A stretch of 17,336 bases of DNA, taken from contig CAVLDO010000025.1 of the NCBI GenBank assembly GCA_963662035.1, positions 1 to 17,336 on the forward strand. Direction: 5' to 3'. Position 1 is the stretch's first letter. Each line of letters begins with the position of its first letter. A model generated the notes under the pieces. The model did no database searches, was not told the DNA's origin, and saw only the letters and a program-made list of their open reading frames with translations. The translations under genes were made by a program, and so were the position numbers. The DNA is from Equibacterium sp963662035. GTDB lineage: Bacteria; Bacteroidota; Bacteroidia; Bacteroidales; UBA932. Shown piece by piece: positions 1 to 9,087 of this stretch.

Positions 1-521
1 CCTGGGCACGGGGCGCAGCGAAACACACCGGCCGTGCCCGAAACGGGGCTCCACGGGCACGGAACGCGGCGAAACGCCCCGGCCGTGCCCGAAATGGGGC
101 TCCACGGGCACTGAACGCGGCGAAAACCCCCGTCCGTGCCCAAAACGGCACTACACGGCACGGAGCGCTGCGAAACTCCCCGGCCGTGCCCGAAACAGGG
201 CTGCACGGGCACGGAGCGCGGCGAAAACCCCAGGCCGTGCCCGAATCGGGCCTCCCTGGGCACGAAGCGGGGCAAAACTCCCAGTCCGTGCCCGAAACGG
301 CACTCCACGGGCACGGAGCGCGGCGAAACTCCCAGGCCGTGCCCGAAACGGCGCTCCCCGGGCACGGAGCTGTGGCGAAACTCCCCGGCCGTGCCCAAAA
401 CGGGCTTCCCTGGGCACGGAACGCGGCGAGAATCCCCGGCCGTGCCCAAAACAGGGCTCCTCGGGCACGGAACGCAGCGAAACTCCCAGGCCGTGCCAGA
501 ATCGGGCCTTCCCAGGCACGG
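1..521. repeat. Tandem array of ~51-bp hairpin-forming units
   Basis: The arm GGGCAC(GG) recurs at about 4, 55, 106, 156, 207, 258, 309, 360, 412, 463 and 514, giving ten periods of 51, 51, 50, 51, 51, 51, 51, 52, 51 and 51 bp. Each unit also carries the complementary arm CCGTGCCC, so arms alternate and each can pair with a neighbour on either side (loops of about 13-15 or 20 nt). Between the arms lie conserved segments resembling GCGGCGAAACTCCCC and GAAACGGGGCTCCA. The array starts at or before the left edge of the window and ends 34 bp beyond the hutI stop. It appears non-coding: the 50-bp and 52-bp units shift the reading frame, so any ORF through it changes repeat peptide partway, and several frames on both strands are open only because the sequence is GC-rich with few stops. 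There is no T-tract after the hairpins, so they are not ordinary intrinsic terminators. Function unknown. Confidence 0.9.
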
Positions 522-555
522 CAAGAACAGGAAGGGAGCGGGTCGGGTCGGATTA

Positions 556-1995
556 TTAAACGATCCTTTCGCCGCGCACGAAGATGTTGCGCACGAAGGG
601 GGTGTGGTGGAGGTATGCGATGCGGGTGAGATTCCAGCCCGGGAGAGTCAGGATCAGGTCGGCACGCTTACCTGGGGTGATGGAGCCGGAGAGGTGGCTG
701 ACGCCCATCGCATAGGCGCCGTTGAGGGTGGCTGCGTTGAATGCGCGCTCGACTCTGAGCTTCATCTTGATGCAGCCAAGAGCCATCACAAAGCGCATAT
801 CACCGCTGGGGGCGGAGCCCGGGTTGAAGTCGGAGGCGAGGGCAATGGGGAGTCCGGCTTCGATGAATTCGCGGCCGTGGCCGTAGGGGAGCCCCAAGAA
901 GAATGAGGAACCGGGCAGCATTGTGGCAATGGTGGGGCCGCCGCAGGCGAGTTTCTTTCCGCCGCAGCAGGCCGGCTCACGATTTGAGTCGGAGGCACTG
1001 CTGAAGGCGCTCTCGTCTTGACCATAAACGCCTGCTGTGCTACATTGACTTGCTATACCGGCAGCCTCGCTGTGGCCATACGCGCCGCTCTCGCTCCAAG
1101 ACGCCAGACTGGAGCGCAGGGCGGCAAGTTCTTCCGGGCCTGTCTGCTCCAGGTGGTCTACCGAAAGGGCTCCGCAGCGCACGCCGACCTGCACTCCTCC
1201 GCTGCAGGAGAGCTGATTTGCGTGGATTTTACCCCGCAGGCCGCAGCGCGCGCCGCAGTCCAGTATGCGCCCGGCATCTTCTGTAGTGAAAAAGCCCCGT
1301 TCGCAGAAAACATCCACAAAGTCGGCCAAAAGAGCCGCTTGGGGCATCATATCGCACACAGCGTCAACATACTCTTCGTGACTGTAGCCGCGACCCACAG
1401 CGTGCGCCCCGAGGAATGTGGCGCGCACAAGGGCTGGCGAAGTGCGTTTGATGCGGTCGATGACCCGCAGTATCTTGAGTTCGTCTTGCGGATTCAGGCC
1501 GTAGCCGCTCTTTATCTCAATGCTGCCGGTCCCCTGACTCATCATCTCTGCAACGCGCTCCATCGCCTGCGAGTAAAGCTCTTCTTCCGGCGTGTTGTGC
1601 AGCTTCTGCGCAGAATTGAGGATGCCGCCGCCACGCGAGGCGATCTGCTCGTAGCTTAGGCCGTCAATCTTGTCCAAAAATTCGCCTTCGCGGCTGCCGG
1701 CATATACTATGTGGGTGTGACTGTCGCAGAAGGCGGGCATCAGCATCGCGCCGCAGCAGTCGATGGTTTCGTCGGCAGCGGGCAGCGACGGCCATTCACC
1801 CGCCCTGCCAAAAGAAAAAGTGCAGGGGATGCTCCCGGGCATACCCATTGTGCCGAAGTCGGCAATGATCCCGCCGTCGACAAGGAGCCACGCATCGGGG
1901 ATTATATCCACCCGGTCCATCTCCGGGCCGCATTTTAGCAGCACCCCTTCGGGCACCACACCTGTCAGAGCTGCATTTACAAACAGTCGCCGCAT
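556..1995 (-). CDS. hutI: Imidazolonepropionase with a low-complexity insertion
   Basis: Third enzyme of histidine degradation; it hydrolyses 4-imidazolone-5-propionate to N-formimino-L-glutamate in the cytoplasm. It is a metal-dependent amidohydrolase: DSHTH (H93, H95), KIHANQL (H258), VDHLE (D280, H281) and SDFNPG (D389) are the expected metal-binding and catalytic segments, and the region around GTGSIEIKSGYGL (155-167) is also typical. The 479-aa length exceeds the usual ~400-420 aa. The excess is mainly a Ser/Ala/Gly/Cys-rich stretch at about residues 295-350, between the VDHLE region and the conserved PTIATMLPGSSFF segment, plus some 20 extra residues near 48-75. Both additions are in frame and all catalytic segments are present, so the gene looks intact. 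It is last in the minus-strand hut cluster, separated from hutH by 286 bp of repeats, so its expression may depend on read-through or a weak promoter of its own. The start is the ATG at 1993-1995; no strong alternative is seen. Confidence 0.95.
   Translation of the reverse strand: MRRLFVNAALTGVVPEGVLLKCGPEMDRVDIIPDAWLLVDGGIIADFGTMGMPGSIPCTFSFGRAGEWPSLPAADETIDCCGAMLMPAFCDSHTHIVYAGSREGEFLDKIDGLSYEQIASRGGGILNSAQKLHNTPEEELYSQAMERVAEMMSQGTGSIEIKSGYGLNPQDELKILRVIDRIKRTSPALVRATFLGAHAVGRGYSHEEYVDAVCDMMPQAALLADFVDVFCERGFFTTEDAGRILDCGARCGLRGKIHANQLSCSGGVQVGVRCGALSVDHLEQTGPEELAALRSSLASWSESGAYGHSEAAGIASQCSTAGVYGQDESAFSSASDSNREPACCGGKKLACGGPTIATMLPGSSFFLGLPYGHGREFIEAGLPIALASDFNPGSAPSGDMRFVMALGCIKMKLRVERAFNAATLNGAYAMGVSHLSGSITPGKRADLILTLPGWNLTRIAYLHHTPFVRNIFVRGERIV
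946..1113 (-). other. Low-complexity insertion inside HutI
   Basis: These bases encode about residues 295-350 of HutI. The stretch is rich in Ser, Ala, Gly and Cys, contains two similar segments 18 residues apart (GAYGHSEAAG and GVYGQDESAF), and ends in a Cys/Gly/Lys-rich part (ACCGGKKLACGG). The family normally runs almost directly from the VDHLE segment to the ATLLPG-type segment, so this is an extra surface loop or linker. The boundaries are approximate because they rest on remembered family sequences. Confidence 0.65.
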
Positions 1996-2152
1996 ACGCT
2001 AAAAATCTAAACCGTTAAACATTACATCTTTAAACCCCAAACTCCGGACCTCCCGGGCAAAACCTTATCTATACGCCATCAAGCCCCAAAACTTCCGAGC
2101 CCACGGGGCAAACCCTCGCGCACAGTTTTCTATTGATGTCCCATTCCCTAAA

Positions 2153-2172
2153 TCCCTTCCCGGGGGAAGGGA
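2153..2172. repeat. Perfect GC-rich hairpin in hutH-hutI gap
   Basis: The arms TCCCTTCC (2153-2160) and GGAAGGGA (2165-2172) are perfect complements around a 4-nt loop. No T-tract follows on the minus strand, so a plain intrinsic terminator is not supported; it may affect mRNA stability or relative expression of hutI within the hut transcript. Confidence 0.6.
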
Positions 2173-2185
2173 CTTCTTCATCGGC

Positions 2186-2214
2186 GCCTGCTGCGCCTCA
2201 AAAAAGCGGCAGGC
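2186..2214. repeat. Second hairpin in hutH-hutI gap
   Basis: GCCTGCTGC (2186-2194) faces GCGGCAGGC (2206-2214), a 9-bp stem with one mismatch on DNA (G·U wobble in one RNA orientation) around an 11-nt loop containing an A-run. CTGCGCC also occurs on both sides (2191-2197 and 2213-2219). Confidence 0.5.
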
Positions 2215-2281
2215 TGCGCCCTTATCTATACGCCATCAAGTGCAAAACTTCCGGGCCTCCGGGGCAAAACCCCCGCGCACA

Positions 2282-3775
2282 TCAGAACTCCACAGGGGCG
2301 GGGTTGTCGCGGATATAGGATACGGCGTTCATTATCAGCGGCCGCATATAGGTATCCTCGTCTATGTAGGGCACCGTTTTGCGCAGGCCGACAACGACGC
2401 TCTCCAGCAGCGGCGAACTCTTCAGCGGCCGGCGGAACTCCAGCGCCTGCGCGGCGTTGAACAGTTCGATGCCGAGCACGGTCTGCACATTCTCCACCAC
2501 CCGCACAAGCTTGGTGGCAGAGTTGGCCCCCATACTCACGTGGTCTTCCTGACCGTTGGACGAGGGGACCGAGTCGCACGAGGCGGGCCAGCAGAGTCCC
2601 TTGTTCTGGCTGACAATAGAGGCGGCGGTGTACTGCGGAATCATAAAGCCGCTGTTGAGCCCCGGCTTGGCCACCAGATAGCGCGGCAGGGAGCGGTAGC
2701 CGTGCACCAGCAGGTAAATGCGCCGCTCCGATATGCTGGCCAGCTCAGAGAGGGCCACTGCCATCGAGTCCATAGGTATCGCTATGGGTTCGCCGTGGAA
2801 GTTGCCGGCCGATATCACCATATCCTCGTCGGGAAAAATGCTGGGATTGTCGGTGGCGGAGTTTATCTCGTTTTCTATCACGGAGGTCACATAGTGCAGG
2901 TTGTCTTTGGCGGCGCCGTGCACCTGCGGGATGCAGCGGAATGAATACGGGTCCTGCACATGCTCTTTGGGCCTGCGGATGAGTTCGCTCCCCTCCAGCA
3001 ATTTGAGAAAACGCTCGCCCGTCTCGATCTGCCCCACGTGGGGGCGGATGCGGTGGGTCAGCGGCAGGAATGGCTCTATGCGGCCGTCGTAGGCATCCAG
3101 CGAGAGAGCGCCGATTACATCGGCCCACTTGGAGAGCCTCTGGGCGCGGATAAGCGACCACACTGCGTGCGCGCTCATAAACTGGGTGCCGTTGAGCAGC
3201 GCCAGCCCCTCTTTGGACTGCAGGCGGATAGGCTCCCACCCCAGCTCTTTCCAAAGCTCTGCGGAGTGCCGCACCTCCCCCTTATAGAGCACCTCCCCCA
3301 TACCGATCAGAGGCAGACACATATGCGCCAGCGGAGCAAGGTCGCCCGATGCTCCGAGCGACCCCTGCTGATATACTATCGGAATGATGTCGCGGTTGAA
3401 CATATCCACCAGCCGCTGCACCGTGGCCAGCTGCGCGCCGGAGTGGCCGTATGATAGGCACTGGACCTTGAGCAGCAGCATCAGCTTCACTATTTCGGGG
3501 CGGACAGTCTCGCCGGTGCCGCAGGCGTGCGACATCACCAGGTTGTGTTGGAGCTGCGAGAGGTCTTCCGGCGGGATGGTGACATTGTAGAGGCTGCCGA
3601 AGCCGGTGGTGACGCCATAAACGGGGCGGCCGACATTCTCCATCTTGGAGTCGAGATATCGGCGGCATTTTTCTATTGCCGCAACCGCCTCTTTGCTGAG
3701 GGAGATCTGCTCTCCGCAGTCCATTATCTCTTCCAGACGGCGCAGAGAAAGATGTTCGTTAGAAATATAATGCAT
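2282..3775 (-). CDS. hutH: Histidine ammonia-lyase
   Basis: First enzyme of histidine degradation: it removes ammonia from L-histidine non-oxidatively to give trans-urocanate. The 497-aa length fits the family (about 500 aa). The ASG triad that cyclises into the MIO electrophile is at residues 142-144 in the context GSLGASGDLAPLAH. YGVTTGFG (53-60) carries the conserved active-site Tyr, and the later segments FHGEP and SVPSSNGQEDHVSMG are typical of aromatic/histidine ammonia-lyases. HAL rather than PAL/TAL is supported by the hut gene context. The start is the ATG at 3773-3775, 14 nt after the hutU stop, which implies co-transcription. The stop codon abuts a 61-bp intergenic repeat. Confidence 0.97.
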   Translation of the reverse strand: MHYISNEHLSLRRLEEIMDCGEQISLSKEAVAAIEKCRRYLDSKMENVGRPVYGVTTGFGSLYNVTIPPEDLSQLQHNLVMSHACGTGETVRPEIVKLMLLLKVQCLSYGHSGAQLATVQRLVDMFNRDIIPIVYQQGSLGASGDLAPLAHMCLPLIGMGEVLYKGEVRHSAELWKELGWEPIRLQSKEGLALLNGTQFMSAHAVWSLIRAQRLSKWADVIGALSLDAYDGRIEPFLPLTHRIRPHVGQIETGERFLKLLEGSELIRRPKEHVQDPYSFRCIPQVHGAAKDNLHYVTSVIENEINSATDNPSIFPDEDMVISAGNFHGEPIAIPMDSMAVALSELASISERRIYLLVHGYRSLPRYLVAKPGLNSGFMIPQYTAASIVSQNKGLCWPASCDSVPSSNGQEDHVSMGANSATKLVRVVENVQTVLGIELFNAAQALEFRRPLKSSPLLESVVVGLRKTVPYIDEDTYMRPLIMNAVSYIRDNPAPVEF

Positions 3776-3789
3776 AACAATTTTAGAAT

Positions 3790-5811
<2,022 letters not shown>

Positions 5812-5833
5812 TATAAAGTTCTGCTTTAAGTGT

Positions 5834-7537
5834 TTAGAGGTGTTCTTCCACGGCGGCGATGACTTCGGCCTCGATTTCGCGGGCTTTGCGCTCGATTTCT
5901 TCGGCACGCTCCAGAAGCGGCCGGGCCTGCTCGCGGTCTTTGAGGCCGGAGGCGTTGATGCGCACATTCAGATGGGCGCCCCGCACCGCAGACAGAGCGG
6001 CAATAGCCGCCACACCGGCATCCGACGCCGACGCGGGATTACCCTTGCGGGCCATCTCCAGGGCCAGCGGCAGCGCCTTGAGCGACGCCTCCATAGTGTG
6101 CAGCGGCACCCGGGCAGCTTCCAGAGTAGAAGCCTCTATCGCCGCAGCGCGAGCCGCCTTCTCCTCTTCGCTGGTCTTGGGCATCGAGAAACACTCCATT
6201 ATCCTGTCGAATGCGGCAGTATCTTCGTCCACAAGATCCAACAGTTCATCTATCAGGTTCTGCCCCTGCTCCGCAACGCTGGAGAATTCTTCCCAGCGGC
6301 TGTCCCAGCCACGTTTGTGAGCCGAAAGGTTGGCCACCATCGCAGAGAGGGCGGCTCCCAGAGCCCCCATATAAGCCGATATGGAGCCGCCGCCCGGCGC
6401 GGGCGACTCGCTGGCAGTCTCACGGGCCAGAGCCTCGGCACTCAGGCGCACCAAATGGTGCTTGCGAGCCGTCTGGTCGGGGTCCTCCATAAGATATTCT
6501 ATCACCTTGGTGCGGGCGTCAAACGGGCAGAGGTCATCGAGCGACATGCTCTTGACCGCAATTTTTATGATTTCATCTTCGCTGATGCCGCACGAGCGCT
6601 GCTGACGCGCAAGATAGAAGCGGCCGGCATCGGTCAGCACCCGCTTGGGCACCAGCCCCACAATCTCGGTGCCGGTGACCTTGAGTCCGCGGGCGGCGGC
6701 GGCGCGGCACACCTCCTCGTAGGCCACGTGCAGCGGCGTGCGGTCGATGTCTGTTATGTTCATTGAAACCTGCGCAATGCCGTATTCGTCGATATACCAC
6801 CCTATCGCCTTGCAGCCGGGCAGCGTGCCGGGAATCCACACCTGGTTCCCATCGGCATCCTTAATGAGCTTGCCCGTGAGCGGGTCTCCTTCGCGTGCTT
6901 TGCGTCCCTTTTCGCGCACATCGTATGCCACCGCATTGGCGCGGCGGGTGGAGGTCGTGTTAAGGTTAAAGTTGACGGCGATCAGAAAGCCGCGCGCCCC
7001 CACATTGCTGGCGCCGCAGCGCGCAACAGTGTCATTATAGGTCTCGGGGCCGAAGTCGGGTCTGCGGGCGGGGTCGGCCATCTTCTCGGGCAGCGCCTCG
7101 TACTCTCCGGCGCGGCAAACCGCAAGATTCTTTCTTTCGCTCTTATAGGCCGCCGCCTCGTAGCAGTAGCAGGGGATGCCCAGCTCGCAGGCCATTCTCC
7201 GAGCCAGGTCTCTGGCCATGTCCGCGCACTCCTGCAGGGTGACACCCTCCACAGGGATGAGCGGCAGCACGTCTGTGGCACCGCTGCGGGGATGCGCCCC
7301 GTGGTGAAGCCGCATATCGATGAGCTCCTGAGCCTTGGCCGAGCCTCGGAAGGCCGCCTCAGTCACCGGACCGGGTTCTCCCACAAAGGTCACCACCGTG
7401 CGGTTGGTGGCTTCTCCGGGGTCAACATTGAGCACCTTGACCCCGTCCACGCTGCTGATGGCCGCCACAATGGCGTCTATCACAGCCATATTGCGCCCCT
7501 CGCTGTAATTGGGCACGCATTCGATTATTTTTCGCAT
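5834..7537 (-). CDS. ftcD: Glutamate formiminotransferase / formiminotetrahydrofolate cyclodeaminase (fused)
   Basis: Bifunctional last step of the pathway. Residues 1 to about 330 form the formiminotransferase, which moves the formimino group from formiminoglutamate to tetrahydrofolate and releases glutamate. Residues about 360-567 form the cyclodeaminase, which converts 5-formimino-THF to 5,10-methenyl-THF and ammonia. Evidence: the start MRKIIECVPNYSEGRN, the catalytic segment HHGAHPRSGATDVLPLIPV (H82), EIVGLVPKRVLTDAG (291-305), then the cyclodeaminase signature ESPAPGGGSISAYMGALGAA (377-396) and GNPASASDAGVAA (499-511). The two-domain order matches mammalian FTCD (~541 aa). It is the first gene of the hut operon, and the only route in the window for formiminoglutamate; no hutF or hutG is present. 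The start ATG at 7535-7537 lies about 35-40 nt downstream of a good promoter match. Confidence 0.97.
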   Translation of the reverse strand: MRKIIECVPNYSEGRNMAVIDAIVAAISSVDGVKVLNVDPGEATNRTVVTFVGEPGPVTEAAFRGSAKAQELIDMRLHHGAHPRSGATDVLPLIPVEGVTLQECADMARDLARRMACELGIPCYCYEAAAYKSERKNLAVCRAGEYEALPEKMADPARRPDFGPETYNDTVARCGASNVGARGFLIAVNFNLNTTSTRRANAVAYDVREKGRKAREGDPLTGKLIKDADGNQVWIPGTLPGCKAIGWYIDEYGIAQVSMNITDIDRTPLHVAYEEVCRAAAARGLKVTGTEIVGLVPKRVLTDAGRFYLARQQRSCGISEDEIIKIAVKSMSLDDLCPFDARTKVIEYLMEDPDQTARKHHLVRLSAEALARETASESPAPGGGSISAYMGALGAALSAMVANLSAHKRGWDSRWEEFSSVAEQGQNLIDELLDLVDEDTAAFDRIMECFSMPKTSEEEKAARAAAIEASTLEAARVPLHTMEASLKALPLALEMARKGNPASASDAGVAAIAALSAVRGAHLNVRINASGLKDREQARPLLERAEEIERKAREIEAEVIAAVEEHL

Positions 7538-7575
7538 AAGGCAGATATTTATGTCGGTTTTTAAAATCCTTCTAC

Positions 7576-7607
7576 CAAAGTTATGTTATAAGTGTAATTT
7601 ATACAAA
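7576..7607 (-). promoter_or_regulatory. Bacteroidetes-type promoter of the hut operon
   Basis: On the minus strand TTTG (7604-7607) is followed after 20 nt by TAACTTTG (7576-7583), a full match to the TAnnTTTG -7 box with a -33 TTTG at near-normal spacing. This predicts a start near 7570 and a leader of about 30-35 nt before ftcD. The -33 box lies 1 nt from the T-tract of the enolase terminator. No operator could be recognised. Confidence 0.65.
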
Positions 7608-7608
7608 T

Positions 7609-7635
7609 AAAAAGACCGGCCCCCGAAAGGGCCGG
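7609..7635 (-). terminator. Intrinsic terminator of enolase
   Basis: Read on the minus strand, CCGGCCC (7629-7635) pairs with GGGCCGG (7616-7622), followed by a T-run (7609-7613), 31 nt after the eno stop codon. Flanking A/T runs also make the structure roughly symmetric. It separates eno from the hut promoter. Confidence 0.85.
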
Positions 7636-7665
7636 CCTGTCTGTCTTTTTATAGTCTGTAAAGGA

Positions 7666-8976
7666 CTAGCGGATTTTCTTGTAGCCGTAGCGCGCGGTGT
7701 CGCCAAGCTCGATTTCGATCTTCATCAGACGGTTGTACTTAGCTATGCGGTCGGTACGGGAGAGGGAGCCGGTCTTGATCTGGCCGCTATTGGTAGCGAC
7801 TGCGATGTCGGCGATGGTGGTGTCCTCTGTCTCGCCGGAGCGGTGGCTGGTGACGGTGGTGTAGCCGTGACGGTGAGCCATCTCAATGGCGTCCAGAGTC
7901 TCCGTAAGAGAGCCGATCTGGTTGACCTTGATGAGGATGGAGTTGCCGGCACCCATTGCGATGCCCTTCTCGAGATATTTTACGTTGGTAACGAACAGGT
8001 CGTCGCCCACCAGCTGGCAGCGGTCGCCGATAGCCTTGGTGAGTTTAACCCAGCCTTCCCAGTCCTCTTCGCTCAGACCGTCCTCGATGGAGTCGATGGG
8101 GTACTTGCTGATGAGCTGCTTGAGGTAGTTGATCTGCTGGTCGGTAGAGAGCTTGCGGCCGCGGGGGTCCTTCTTCTTGCCGTCCTTGAGCTGCTTGTAG
8201 TCATAGTAGAACTTGCCGTCCTCGCCCTTGAAGCAGAACTCGCTGGCAGCGCAGTCCATTGCGATGGTCACATCCTTGCCGGGAGTGTATCCGGCGCCCT
8301 CGATGGCTGCGATGATGCAGTCCAGAGCATCGTTGATGCCCTTGAGCGCGGGAGCGAAGCCACCCTCGTCACCTACTGCGGTGCTCAGGCCGCGGCCCTT
8401 GAGAACCTTCTGGAGAGCGTGAAAAACCTCGGCGCCCATACGGACAGCCTCGGCCTCGTTCTTTGCGCCTACGGGGCGGATCATAAACTCCTGGAACGCG
8501 ATGGGTGCGTCGGAGTGCGCGCCGCCGTTGATGATGTTCATCATAGGCACGGGGAGGACATATGTGTTGGTGCCGCCGATGTAGCGGTACAGGGGTATCT
8601 GAAGCTCGGCGGCTGCAGCCTTGGCAACTGCCAGAGATACGCCCAGGATAGCGTTTGCGCCAAGGTTGCTCTTGGTGGCGGTGCCGTCGAGGGCAATCAT
8701 CTTGGCGTCGATGCCGCGCTGGTCGGTGGCGTCCATACCGATGATGGCGGGAGCGATTTTCTCGTTGATGTTGGCCACTGCCTTGAGCACGCCCTTGCCG
8801 CAGTAGCGGCTCTTGTCGCCGTCACGAAGCTCGAGAGCCTCGTTTTCGCCGGTGGATGCACCGCTGGGGACAGCTGCTGTGCCTACGAAACCTGAGTCAA
8901 GTGTCACTTCTGCTTCGATGGTCGGGTTGCCTCTGGAGTCGAGGATTTCGCGACCTGTAACTGATACGATTTGCAT
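7666..8976 (-). CDS. eno: Enolase (phosphopyruvate hydratase)
   Basis: Glycolytic enzyme interconverting 2-phosphoglycerate and phosphoenolpyruvate, Mg-dependent. The 436-aa length is usual. Segments seen: SRGNPTIEAEV (14-24), the mobile loop GASTGENEALELRD (39-52), INGGAHSDAPI (149-159), GDEGGFAP (202-209, proton-transfer Glu E204), Mg ligands D241, E298 and D325, ILIKVNQIGSLTET (347-360, catalytic K350), and the signature SHRSGETEDTTIAD (377-390). The start is the ATG at 8974-8976, giving MQIVSVTGREILDSRGNP; the open frame to 9054 adds 26 residues that read back through the promoter and do not belong. Monocistronic: its own promoter lies in the gap shared with the divergent transporter gene, and a terminator follows. 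Confidence 0.98.
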   Translation of the reverse strand: MQIVSVTGREILDSRGNPTIEAEVTLDSGFVGTAAVPSGASTGENEALELRDGDKSRYCGKGVLKAVANINEKIAPAIIGMDATDQRGIDAKMIALDGTATKSNLGANAILGVSLAVAKAAAAELQIPLYRYIGGTNTYVLPVPMMNIINGGAHSDAPIAFQEFMIRPVGAKNEAEAVRMGAEVFHALQKVLKGRGLSTAVGDEGGFAPALKGINDALDCIIAAIEGAGYTPGKDVTIAMDCAASEFCFKGEDGKFYYDYKQLKDGKKKDPRGRKLSTDQQINYLKQLISKYPIDSIEDGLSEEDWEGWVKLTKAIGDRCQLVGDDLFVTNVKYLEKGIAMGAGNSILIKVNQIGSLTETLDAIEMAHRHGYTTVTSHRSGETEDTTIADIAVATNSGQIKTGSLSRTDRIAKYNRLMKIEIELGDTARYGYKKIR

Positions 8977-9023
8977 AATCCTGTTTTTAATTATTGATGT
9001 ATATTGTTTCCAAATTCGGAGCG

Positions 9024-9054
9024 CAAATTTAACAAATTCGCTAAATATACCCAA
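9024..9054 (-). promoter_or_regulatory. Probable enolase promoter
   Basis: On the minus strand TAAATTTG (9024-9031) matches the TAnnTTTG -7 box, with TTGG (9051-9054), a one-base variant of the -33 TTTG, exactly 19 nt upstream. The predicted leader is about 40-45 nt. Confidence 0.55.
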
Positions 9055-9071
9055 TTTTTCACAAAATTGTA

Positions 9072-9079
9072 TACTTTTG
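9072..9079 (+). promoter_or_regulatory. -7 box upstream of the YidE/AspT-type transporter
   Basis: TACTTTTG matches TAnnTTTG and is the only good match in the gap on the plus strand. No convincing -33 box is seen at 19-21 nt upstream. It ends only 8 nt before the ATG at 9088, so the transcript would have almost no leader if translation starts there. Confidence 0.35.
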
Positions 9080-9087
9080 CCGCCGCT

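Larger units (their letters stand above)
2035..2281. repeat. Mosaic direct repeats between hutH and hutI
   Basis: Two 61-bp near-identical direct repeats, 2064-2124 and 2221-2281, begin with the same 20 bases (CTTATCTATACGCCATCAAG) and continue with about 85% identity. A third partial copy of the part resembling AAACTTCCGGGCCTCCGGGG lies at 2035-2062, directly before the first full copy. The second full copy ends exactly against the hutH stop codon. The 96 bp between the full copies hold two hairpins. No coding sequence is supported here; the short ORFs lack codon structure and family resemblance. The pattern suggests an intergenic repeat family that has duplicated locally. Confidence 0.8.

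Noticed and set aside
151..519. A 122-codon minus-strand frame inside the repeat array
   Set aside because: It also changes repeat peptide partway because of indels; openness follows from GC-rich sequence lacking stop codons.
1..521. CRISPR array
   Set aside because: The entire 51-bp unit is conserved with scattered substitutions; there are no unique spacers and no cas genes.
1..521. Array hairpins as a terminator of hutI
   Set aside because: No T-tract follows any stem on the minus strand, and ten copies are far more than a terminator needs; some attenuation cannot be excluded.
136..906. A 256-codon plus-strand frame through the repeat array and the end of hutI
   Set aside because: The repeat peptide changes near 370, where a 52-bp unit shifts the frame, and the rest is antisense to hutI; not a protein-level repeat.
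2133..2318. 61-codon plus-strand ORF in the hutH-hutI gap
   Set aside because: It spans the intergenic repeats and runs into the hutH end on the opposite strand; no codon or family support.
5812..5967. N-terminal extension of hutU in the open frame
   Set aside because: It overlaps the ftcD coding end, is Lys/Ser/Pro-rich and does not resemble urocanase; the ATG at 5811 gives the normal N-terminus and length.
7843..8895. A 350-codon plus-strand frame antisense to enolase
   Set aside because: Val/Leu/Ala/Asp-rich shadow of a fully conserved enolase.
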